From an uncultured Steroidobacter sp. (GTDB taxonomy: Bacteria > Pseudomonadota > Gammaproteobacteria > Steroidobacterales > Steroidobacteraceae): a stretch of DNA of 64,000 bases. The stretch's first letter is position 1, and every line of letters starts with the position of its first letter. This document shows, one piece after another, positions 58,184-64,000 of this stretch. The position numbers and the translations under genes were made by a program. The DNA is taken from the NCBI GenBank assembly GCA_937864115.1, contig CALMII010000003.1, forward strand, positions 124,001 through 188,000. The letters are read 5' to 3'. Under the pieces are notes generated by a model. It had not been told where the DNA came from, searched no databases, and saw only the letters and a list, made by a program, of their open reading frames with translations.

Positions 58184-59001
58184 ACGGACTTCGCATCGGG
58201 ATCGTGGTTGCGACCTACCCGGAGGGCAACTCTATCGATGTGCTGCTTCCGGAGACCGGACAGCGCGTGAGCAATGTGCAGGTCATGACTCCGACAGGAA
58301 GCGCGGACACCGGTACTGTCGACCTTCCAGACATTGGCCGACCCGACGACGACACTCGATGGACCGTCACGCCGGAGGATTCGGCTAGGCGAATGCAGGC
58401 CGTCATCGCGTTCTACCGCGGCCTGCCCATCTGTGTAGGCTTTCTCCTGCCGCAGGAGAATCAGATCTCGTTCCAGGAGAAGAATCGACGCGTGATGCGA
58501 CACGCATCGGACGTCTATTCGACGATCGACAAGGACGGAAACACCGAACTGTTCCACCCGAGCGGCACGTACCTGCGAATCGGTACTGCCGCAGCCCACC
58601 AGAATCTGGAAGGGACCGACTACGACAAGCTGTGGAAAATAGAGAAGAACACGGACAAGCAGGTCCATATTCAACTCACGGTCGCGAACGGCGGCGAAGT
58701 GAAGGCATCGATCAACATCGACCCGAACGGGCACATCACGATCGAGCATGCCGGCAATCTGTCAGTTTCGACGAGCGGTAATGCGGAGATCGAGGTGGAG
58801 GGAGACACCGAGATCACGACGGAAAACATGACGATCAACGCCGAGACCACGATCAACGGAAACGTCACGATCAACGGCGATCAGACCAACAGCGGCACCA
58901 TCACGTCAGACGGCGACCAGGTCGCCGGCGGCATCAGCACGATGCACCACACGCACCCAGGAGTACAGTCTGGCGGCAGCAATACGGGGCAGCCGCAGTA
59001 G
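58180..59001 (+). CDS. Baseplate central spike (gpV-like)
   Basis: A 273-residue protein with an N-terminal OB-like domain (RIGIVVATYPEGNSIDVLLP, then RRMQAVIAFYRGLPICVGFLLPQENQ). The C-terminal triple β-helix consists of 7- to 8-residue strands with T/N/E repeats (STSGNAEIEVEGDTEITTEN and following). The end MHHTHPG has the His pattern that binds iron at the spike tip. It would puncture the outer membrane. Last gene of this operon before the leftward cassette. Confidence 0.87.
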   Translation: MNGLRIGIVVATYPEGNSIDVLLPETGQRVSNVQVMTPTGSADTGTVDLPDIGRPDDDTRWTVTPEDSARRMQAVIAFYRGLPICVGFLLPQENQISFQEKNRRVMRHASDVYSTIDKDGNTELFHPSGTYLRIGTAAAHQNLEGTDYDKLWKIEKNTDKQVHIQLTVANGGEVKASINIDPNGHITIEHAGNLSVSTSGNAEIEVEGDTEITTENMTINAETTINGNVTINGDQTNSGTITSDGDQVAGGISTMHHTHPGVQSGGSNTGQPQ

Positions 59002-59012
59002 CCAGCGCCCCC

Positions 59013-59735
59013 TTAGGCGCCAGGCCAGATGATCCGTCCGTCTCGGCCAATGTATTGAAGAGCTTTGTGGCAGTTCTGCTTTCCAAGCCCCATCGCTGCC
59101 ACGACTCGACCGCCCCAAATTCCATATGCGACCTGATAATCGTCATAGTAGGCGATCTGCATCAGCGGATTACCGCCTCTTCTATATGCCTCGGCGACAT
59201 CCTCTGGTGTAATGATCTTTCCCTTAGAGAACTTCTCGCATGTCGGTAGCCCGACCCAAGACCCGTACCATGGACCGGCCAATGCCTTTTTGATCATCTC
59301 GCGCTCGTGTTCTTTCTTCTCATGCTCATGCTTACTCGACACGATGTAGTGCATTCGGGCGTCGAAGGTGCTTTGCAGAAGATCCTTCTTGTCCTCAAGA
59401 AGCTGTATCGCCTTATCAAATTGATGGATCTCTGCCATTTCTCTGACAGACGTAGCGGTGTCCCAGTAGTCTCGCCAGTAGTCGATGTCTGGCAATAGCT
59501 CAGACACCTTATTGGAGTACATTGATCCTTGGTACTTCTCCAAAAATCCGCGGCATTTCGATTGAGCAGCTTCTACGGCTTGTTGTCCAATCGCTTCCTT
59601 TTCGTCGACAAGGAGATTCTCTGCGTGACCGTACGCCGTTGCGCATTCAAAGAACGACTCTTGTTCCGCGCCCCATTTCGGAGAGCAGGCGGAAAGCAAG
59701 AGCGCCATCATCGCCGCAGCATAAGACTTACTCAT
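59013..59735 (-). CDS. Prophage lipoprotein, possible lysogenic conversion gene
   Basis: A 240-residue protein with a short signal peptide and lipobox LLLSAC (Cys about residue 17). Start at MSKSYAAAMMALLL, eight bases after an AGGA site. The mature protein is helical with an EHEKKEHEREMIKK stretch, then a globular end (WVGLPTCEKF ... QVAYGIWGGRVVAAMG). It shares few traits with virion genes and is on the opposite strand. Its base composition is visibly less GC-rich than the neighbours, suggesting a separately acquired moron. It could alter the host envelope. Function unknown. Confidence 0.6.
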   Translation of the reverse strand: MSKSYAAAMMALLLSACSPKWGAEQESFFECATAYGHAENLLVDEKEAIGQQAVEAAQSKCRGFLEKYQGSMYSNKVSELLPDIDYWRDYWDTATSVREMAEIHQFDKAIQLLEDKKDLLQSTFDARMHYIVSSKHEHEKKEHEREMIKKALAGPWYGSWVGLPTCEKFSKGKIITPEDVAEAYRRGGNPLMQIAYYDDYQVAYGIWGGRVVAAMGLGKQNCHKALQYIGRDGRIIWPGA

Positions 59736-60264
59736 CGGAGATTCCTTTCCAGACATTCGTGAAATTCGGGTCATCGCCGGGGCGTAGCAGCATATTGAAT
59801 CTGTAGTAAAGCCCTTCGCAGAATGCAGCCGATTCCTCAACATAGATCTCATGCGGGAATTCCGGCCTTCCGCTTTGGAACTTCGCAAGCAAGTAGTCAA
59901 TCTCAATGACCTCGCCGACTCGTGTGCTGCAAGACCGGCAGTGGCGTCTTGTCTCCGAAAGCGTCGCGAGCGTGCCGCCTTCTATCTTGGCGGTCATCAA
60001 CCATTCGTAGTGCCGCTTCAGCGACCTGATCACATTCATGACCGCCATTGCGTCACAGTGACCGATGAGACGATCCTTCGCCTCCGCGTGGTCGCGATAC
60101 TCGTCAGACGACAGCAATCTCATATAGGAATGGATGAACTCCATCCCGCCAAAGCCGGTCGCGGCAGGTGGCGGGATGAAGAGAAACGAGCCAAGGGATG
60201 GAATGATGATCGACTCAATGTCGTCATCTGAGATTCGGTAGCGTCCTCCCCTGCCCTCGGTCAT
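59728..60264 (-). CDS. Hypothetical protein of the leftward cassette, 178 aa
   Basis: N-terminal DDDIESIIIPSLGSFLF, a central helical region (RLIGHCDAMAVMNVIRSLKRH) and RHCRSCS, a possible metal-binding turn. It overlaps the antirepressor end by 41 bases and the lipoprotein by eight, so the three genes are probably cotranscribed. No family is recognised. Confidence 0.55.
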   Translation of the reverse strand: MTEGRGGRYRISDDDIESIIIPSLGSFLFIPPPAATGFGGMEFIHSYMRLLSSDEYRDHAEAKDRLIGHCDAMAVMNVIRSLKRHYEWLMTAKIEGGTLATLSETRRHCRSCSTRVGEVIEIDYLLAKFQSGRPEFPHEIYVEESAAFCEGLYYRFNMLLRPGDDPNFTNVWKGISDE

Positions 60265-61321
60265 GTCTGAGCGACCCCATCATCCCGTCCAGAACTTCCC
60301 ACTCATCCGCCGACACCGTTGTTCCGCCGATCGCGCGGCAGAGATAGTCGGCGAGCCCGAGCGTAAGGCCCTGCAAGTCCTGAGTGCCGAGAATCGATTC
60401 GAACAGGATGTTCGCAACTCGCGGCACGTCTTCCTCACCGGTGGCCTCGATGCTCTCCTCGTTCGCCAGCTCGATCTGCCGGATCAGAGCCTTGGCGACC
60501 TGCGCCCGGCCGACCAACTGCCGGCGCTGTTCGGCCTGGAACTGCTCGATGCGGTTTCTCGGTTTCTGTTCGGCTTCCAGCAGTGGCAACTGATACCCGC
60601 TCGTCGCCAGTCGTAGCCCGGTCGCTTCGACCGCACTGTTCAGCCAGTTGGTGAACGGCCTGACGGTCGGTTTCGGGCTGCGCCGCGCGATCCGCTGCAG
60701 CGCGGTGCCGTTCAGGACAATCAGCCTGCCACTGATGGCTGTTTCCGATCCGACCTCTATCGTCTGTGCCTCCCCGTGCGGCAGCTTCTTCGACAGATGG
60801 CTGGTTGCCGTGCTGAATCCCATCGCCGCGAAGGCGTCACAGGCTGAAACCCAGATGCCATCCTCACGATGCGCGATGCGGACTCTGCGCTGGTCGTATT
60901 GTAGGACCGAGAACTCGGGGCCCCGCAACTGTCGGATTTCATGACGGTTGGCGGAGCACGGTTCGGCTGGACGGTGTCTGTAGGCGCCGGTTCTTCGGAT
61001 AGAGGGAATGACTTCTTCGAAGATCCAGCGTTCGAACTGTTCCGCCGCAGGCAGACGACTGTGGGCAATCAGGCGGTACAGATCGGACTCAGAGCTGATC
61101 CGGACTTCCTGCTGGCGACCGAGGCTATCGACGATGGGGTAACGTTTCGTTACCCCACGGCAGTGATCTCGCAAAGCCTTGTTGTGGTTCGTGTAGCCGA
61201 GCATCACAGCCACGTCCTTTCCTACGAACCATGGGCTGCTATCGATAGTCAGGACGCGGAGCTGCTGCGTAGAAAATGAGAACGAAGTGACTTGAGCCGG
61301 CTGCGGAACGAGGGTGAACAT
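60224..61321 (-). CDS. Antirepressor-like protein with two BRO-N domains
   Basis: A 365-residue protein. Residues about 12-108 form a BRO-N domain (LTIDSSPWFVGKDVAVMLGY, then DLYRLIAHSRLPAAEQFERWIFEEVIPSIRR). Residues about 130-235 look like a second, diverged BRO-N copy (VRIAHREDGIWVSACDAFAAMGF, then LIVLNGTALQRIARRS and PFTNWLNSAV). The last 120 residues are helical and charged. BRO-N antirepressors bind DNA or repressors and help induce prophages. An AGGAG site lies upstream, and its long leader is structured. Confidence 0.75.
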   Translation of the reverse strand: MFTLVPQPAQVTSFSFSTQQLRVLTIDSSPWFVGKDVAVMLGYTNHNKALRDHCRGVTKRYPIVDSLGRQQEVRISSESDLYRLIAHSRLPAAEQFERWIFEEVIPSIRRTGAYRHRPAEPCSANRHEIRQLRGPEFSVLQYDQRRVRIAHREDGIWVSACDAFAAMGFSTATSHLSKKLPHGEAQTIEVGSETAISGRLIVLNGTALQRIARRSPKPTVRPFTNWLNSAVEATGLRLATSGYQLPLLEAEQKPRNRIEQFQAEQRRQLVGRAQVAKALIRQIELANEESIEATGEEDVPRVANILFESILGTQDLQGLTLGLADYLCRAIGGTTVSADEWEVLDGMMGSLRHDRGQGRTLPNLR

Positions 61322-61547
61322 GGAACATCACTCCTAAGTCGAGAATGTCAGACTTCGGAGAAACGTTCTTAGGTGTCGCCCCGAAGAGGTGTCGGGAGGC
61401 TAAGAACCGAAGACTAGCTCGGCGCGGCTTCTTCCCCTTTCGGGTCTTATATCCGCCGCCCTCCCGACATAGAACTGTCGGGCATAAAAAATCCGCATGG
61501 CTGTCGGGTGCGGATTCCGCTAATCATGGAGGTTCTTAGGCTCCGTA
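61322..61547 (-). ncRNA. Structured leader of the antirepressor, possible attenuator
   Basis: The transcript from the promoter at 61582-61554 would have about 226 nt before the antirepressor ATG. It contains an intrinsic terminator (61485-61516), the hairpin CCCGACA/TGTCGGG, a long pairing GTTCTTAG/CTAAGAAC (around 61370-61410), and a 26-codon frame (61447-61527) that runs across the terminator. Alternative pairings between the repeated CCTAAGAAC and GGTTCTTAG pieces are possible. Regulation by attenuation is an inference. Confidence 0.45.
61485..61516 (-). terminator. Intrinsic terminator inside the antirepressor leader
   Basis: On the minus strand ATCCGCA and TGCGGAT form a 7-bp stem (extended by flanking pairs) followed by TTTTTT. 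It lies only about 30-60 nt after the predicted transcription start, so it would either end a short RNA or act as an attenuator for the antirepressor. Confidence 0.75.
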
Positions 61548-61553
61548 GAAGCG

Positions 61554-61582
61554 ACCATATGCCCGGCCAATACCGGTGTCAA
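61554..61582 (-). promoter_or_regulatory. Leftward sigma-70-type promoter of the antirepressor
   Basis: Minus strand: perfect -35 TTGACA (61582-61577), a 17-bp spacer and -10 TATGGT (61559-61554). Start expected near 61547. The operator at 61609-61624 lies about 26 bp upstream of the -35, so it may act as an activator site or belong to another promoter. Confidence 0.7.
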
Positions 61583-61608
61583 GCATGACTTTTGATAGTC
61601 TGCATCAT

Positions 61609-61624
61609 TGCTCAAATTTGAGCA
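61609..61624. promoter_or_regulatory. Operator palindrome between antirepressor and baseplate genes
   Basis: TGCTCAAATTTGAGCA, a perfect 16-bp palindrome (extended to TTGC...GCAA) and a variant of the repeated operator in which the outer A/T of TACTC is G/C. It is placed upstream of the leftward promoter. Confidence 0.75.
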
Positions 61625-61726
61625 AGCGCAGTCTTCAGCTCGGCGCTTGCTGCATGCCCTGAACTGAAATCATGGCTTGTCCATACTCGTTCGCTGGCGT
61701 TCGTAGGCGTCCGTGGGCGTCCACTG

Positions 61727-61742
61727 TCGTGACGATACCCTC
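61727..61742 (+). promoter_or_regulatory. Late-promoter-like motif, copy 7 (baseplate operon)
   Basis: TC-GTGAC-GA-TAC-CC-TC, a full consensus match, ending 6 nt before the ATG at 61749. A GGAG is within that gap but is too close to the ATG for a normal SD. The upstream region has three GGCGTC/GGCGTT-like repeats (about 61697-61720). Confidence 0.65.
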
Positions 61743-61748
61743 CGGAGA

Positions 61749-62918
61749 ATGAACCGAAGTCCGCCAGCAAGTCAGAAGGCCGATGCGCGCCCGATCAGCT
61801 TCCTGCTGGTAGATCAGAGCAGCACGTCGAACGCTGTCTCCTCGGATCGTGCCGTAACTCTGTACGTAAGGCCCGAAGAGCTTTCCAGGACAGACTCGTC
61901 CCGGATCAACGCACAGCAGACTCTCGGGACTCAGGCTTGGGCTGACAATTTCGGCCCCGGCATCCCGATCATCAACATCGCCGGGCATACCGGCTGGCGG
62001 CGCGGTAGCGATGACCAGGATGGCGGCGAGCGGTTCACATCGCTGAAGACTCAGGTCTTCGATGATTGGCATAAGCGGCGGAAGGATGCCGTATCGGCCG
62101 GTAGCGACCCAGACAACATCAAGCTGATCTTCGCCGATGCGCTTGACGGCTTCGCTGTAGTCGTCGTGCCGATGTCGTTCACGCTGTTGCGGAACAAGGC
62201 ACGTCCCCTTCTCTATCAGTATCGGATCGCAATGCAGGTGGTCGATACGAATATCGATCAGCAACAGTACCTCGGGACTGGCTCTCGAGCCGGTACGACC
62301 TCTGAACTGCAGGCGAGCGGACTGGACAGCCTGATCGGCTCCATCAACCGGATCGAGGAGTACGCGAAGGACGTTCAGAACTTCATTGATCGGACGCTTG
62401 CCGTGCCGGTTGCGAAGTTCATGAATCAGACCGCGCGCGTGTATCGCGCCGTCGAATCCGCCATCGCGGCCGGCGACAACGTGGCCGAGTCGCTGATCAG
62501 CGTTGCGCGAATGTCGTCGCAGGCCGGGCTCAATCTGTTCCGCACTGCTTCGGCGATCGCGAATCTGCCGTCCCATATCCGCACAAGGATGATGCAGGTC
62601 GCAGGTGCTTACTCGAACGTGTTCTGCGTCCTGCGCAACGCCGTCAACCAGCAGCTGTTCTATCCGGACTACTCGCCGCTGTTCGGTGCTTCGAACTGCT
62701 CATCGACAAGCGGCGGCCGTCCCCCGAGCCCGCTTTCCGGCGTGAACCCGTTCTACTACGTGAATCCGACGCCGCCTGCTCCGCCCGTGCAGGCAACGAG
62801 CGAGTCGCAACGGAGCATGAAGTTGCTCGCCTCCAATGATGTCGTCCTCAACCCAATGAGCGTGCCAGACCTGCGCGCTACCGTAAGCAGCATCGTCGAC
62901 GGAGTCACGTTCTCATGA
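61749..62918 (+). CDS. Probable baseplate/tail protein, 389 aa
   Basis: First gene of the last operon in the window. The N-terminal third resembles phage tail proteins that process an RxNxxQT / DNFGPGIPIINIAGHTGW module (about 60-80). The middle is helical (SLIGSINRIEEYAKDVQNFIDRT), and the end is Pro/Ser-rich with PPSPLSGVNPFYYV. Similar genes lie before LysM/gp25 genes in related tail clusters. Exact location in the baseplate cannot be given. Confidence 0.6.
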   Translation: MNRSPPASQKADARPISFLLVDQSSTSNAVSSDRAVTLYVRPEELSRTDSSRINAQQTLGTQAWADNFGPGIPIINIAGHTGWRRGSDDQDGGERFTSLKTQVFDDWHKRRKDAVSAGSDPDNIKLIFADALDGFAVVVVPMSFTLLRNKARPLLYQYRIAMQVVDTNIDQQQYLGTGSRAGTTSELQASGLDSLIGSINRIEEYAKDVQNFIDRTLAVPVAKFMNQTARVYRAVESAIAAGDNVAESLISVARMSSQAGLNLFRTASAIANLPSHIRTRMMQVAGAYSNVFCVLRNAVNQQLFYPDYSPLFGASNCSSTSGGRPPSPLSGVNPFYYVNPTPPAPPVQATSESQRSMKLLASNDVVLNPMSVPDLRATVSSIVDGVTFS

Positions 62919-63523
62919 ACACGATCTTCGACAAGCCGCTCATCGGCTATCGCTTTGTCGAGATTCAGTACGGCGACACGCTGCAGTCGATCGCCGCAAG
63001 AGAACTGCAGGATGCGACGCGCTGGCCGGAACTGATCTCGTTCAATGATCTGCGCCCGCCATACATCGCCGCGGTCGCCAGCGCGGGCGTGCTTCGGTAT
63101 GGCGATCAGATCCTGATTCCGGCGCCGACGCCGGTCATTTCGACGACTTCTGATCCGGAGCGGGTCTTCGAGGCGGACATTGCCCTGACGAAGGGCAAGC
63201 TCATTGCCGTTGATGGCGACTTTGCAGTTGTGGCGGGCCGGCCGAACCTGCACCAGGCGCTGCGACATCGCGTCGAGACAGAGCGCGGTGAGTTGTTGTT
63301 CCATCCCGAGTACGGCTCATTCGTTCGGCGCCTGATCGGCGCAGTGAATGGCCCGACCAGTTCGCTGCTTGCGGCGCAGTACGCGAAGAGTGCCGTTCTG
63401 ATGGATCCGCGCGTCGCGACAGTTACGCAGGCGACCGCCGAGGTGAGTGGCGACACGATCCGAGTATCGATCGAACTGCAACCGGTTGCGGGCCGGCCGT
63501 TCCAGTTGACCGCGGCGCCGTGA
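62915..63523 (+). CDS. LysM plus gp25/GpW-type baseplate wedge protein
   Basis: A 202-residue fusion. Residues about 10-70 form a LysM-like domain (VEIQYGDTLQSIAARELQDA, then LRYGDQILIP) that could bind the tail or peptidoglycan. Residues about 85-200 form the GPW/gp25 baseplate domain (RHRVETERGELLFHPEYGSFVRRLIG). The gp25 domain is the lysozyme-like wedge core found in all contractile systems. Overlaps both neighbours' reading. Confidence 0.8.
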   Translation: MNTIFDKPLIGYRFVEIQYGDTLQSIAARELQDATRWPELISFNDLRPPYIAAVASAGVLRYGDQILIPAPTPVISTTSDPERVFEADIALTKGKLIAVDGDFAVVAGRPNLHQALRHRVETERGELLFHPEYGSFVRRLIGAVNGPTSSLLAAQYAKSAVLMDPRVATVTQATAEVSGDTIRVSIELQPVAGRPFQLTAAP

Positions 63524-63536
63524 TGGGAGACGCATA

Positions 63537-64000
63537 GTGGCCTTTCAGACGAAGGACTTTTCATCGATCGCCGCCAGCATGATGAACTGGATGCGAGCGA
63601 CGCAGCGGAAGGTGACCGACTTCAACGTCGGCGGCATTGCCCGCACGCTCGTCGAGGCGCCGGCTGCCGAGGTCGACGAACTGTATCAGCAGATCTTCAT
63701 CGGCCTGAAAGAAGCGATTCCTGTCTCTGTCTATCACTCGTTCGAGTTCGATGCATTGCCTGCTGCTCCCGCGAGCGGACTCGTCACCGTGACGGTCACG
63801 AGCGCGGCATCCGCCATCGTAATCAGCGCTGGCACGACGTTCGTGCCGGCGACCGGCGGTGTTCAGTATCAGGCGATTCAGAACGTCACGATCTCGCCAG
63901 GGAATACGACCGTCGACGTTGCGGTCGCCGCGGTCGATCCTGGCCTCGCCGGCAACATTCCAGCCGAGACTGAGTTCACGTTGAGTCCGTCGCCGACCGG
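63537..64000 (+). CDS. Baseplate J-like protein (partial, runs off the edge)
   Basis: Starts at GTG behind a GGGAGA site, 14 bases after the wedge gene. The visible 154 residues read FQTKDFSSIAASMMNWM, then VGGIARTLVEAPAAEVDELYQQIF and a β domain (SGLVTVTVTSAASAIVISAG, TTFVPATGG, VDPGLAGNIPA). The ARTLVEA..AE..E.Y pattern is typical of gpJ/gp6-type baseplate proteins. The gene continues beyond the window. Confidence 0.82.
   Translation, partial: MAFQTKDFSSIAASMMNWMRATQRKVTDFNVGGIARTLVEAPAAEVDELYQQIFIGLKEAIPVSVYHSFEFDALPAAPASGLVTVTVTSAASAIVISAGTTFVPATGGVQYQAIQNVTISPGNTTVDVAVAAVDPGLAGNIPAETEFTLSPSPT

Noticed and set aside
4052..64000. Integrase, lysis cassette or CI-type repressor in the window
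   Set aside because: I searched the translated frames for tyrosine or serine recombinase, holin/endolysin and repressor HTH-plus-peptidase patterns and found none; they presumably lie beyond 64000.

Overview
The window is dominated by the left part of a large prophage with a contractile tail (myovirus type), integrated in a proteobacterial chromosome. Host identity is uncertain. The only clear housekeeping gene, gltX, has the zinc-site spacing of gammaproteobacterial GluRS, and a tRNA-Val(CAC) target gene together with high GC suggests a Xanthomonadales- or Nevskiales-like gammaproteobacterium. That is an inference from one gene and one tRNA remnant.

Chromosomal flank (1-4048): an AlpA-like regulator and a DUF3800 protein lie beside tRNA-Glu(TTC) and look like the end of another integrated element. 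Then come tRNA-Ala(GGC), gltX and a 45-nt 3' remnant of tRNA-Val(CAC), which I take as the prophage attachment site. The intact tRNA and the integrase should lie beyond the right edge, since no integrase is visible.

Prophage. 4.05-7.1 kb: a phased GTATC/GATAC array next to att, an operator, small early genes, an HELTH metallopeptidase and a phage ECF-type sigma factor. 7.1-11.2 kb (+): probable small terminase, a lipoprotein, a PD-(D/E)XK protein and the GpA-type large terminase. 11.3-21.9 kb (-): a dense operon of overlapping accessory genes (DUF4326, HNH, two DUF6440 paralogues, C5 and N6/N4 DNA methylases, ThyX, DUF3310, DnaQ-like exonuclease). 22.1-30.9 kb (+): portal, then three large fibre-like proteins. 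31.05-33.6 kb: MuF-type head protein, DUF6527 and an InPase-like protein. 33.7-43.3 kb: two giant polyvalent proteins (methylase plus zincin; SF2 helicase) resembling the Dar antirestriction proteins injected by P1-type phages. 43.7-54.4 kb: probable protease, scaffold, capsid, connector, sheath, tube and tail chaperones. 54.4-64 kb: tape measure, hub, spike, a leftward cassette (lipoprotein, unknown, double BRO-N antirepressor), then baseplate genes running off the edge.

Regulation is the most interesting layer. (1) A 16-bp palindrome close to TACTCAAATTTGAGTA occurs eight times at six loci and twice sits exactly between a -35 and a -10, so it is probably the operator of a phage master repressor not encoded here. 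(2) A different 16-bp motif, TC-GTGAC-N2-TAC-N2-TC, occurs eight times, nearly always 5-9 nt before the ATG of the first gene of a terminase, portal, head, polyvalent, capsid, tail or baseplate unit, and once inverted in front of the only leftward structural gene. It looks like a late promoter giving leaderless or near-leaderless mRNAs, and the ECF sigma factor just upstream of the first copy is the obvious candidate to read it.
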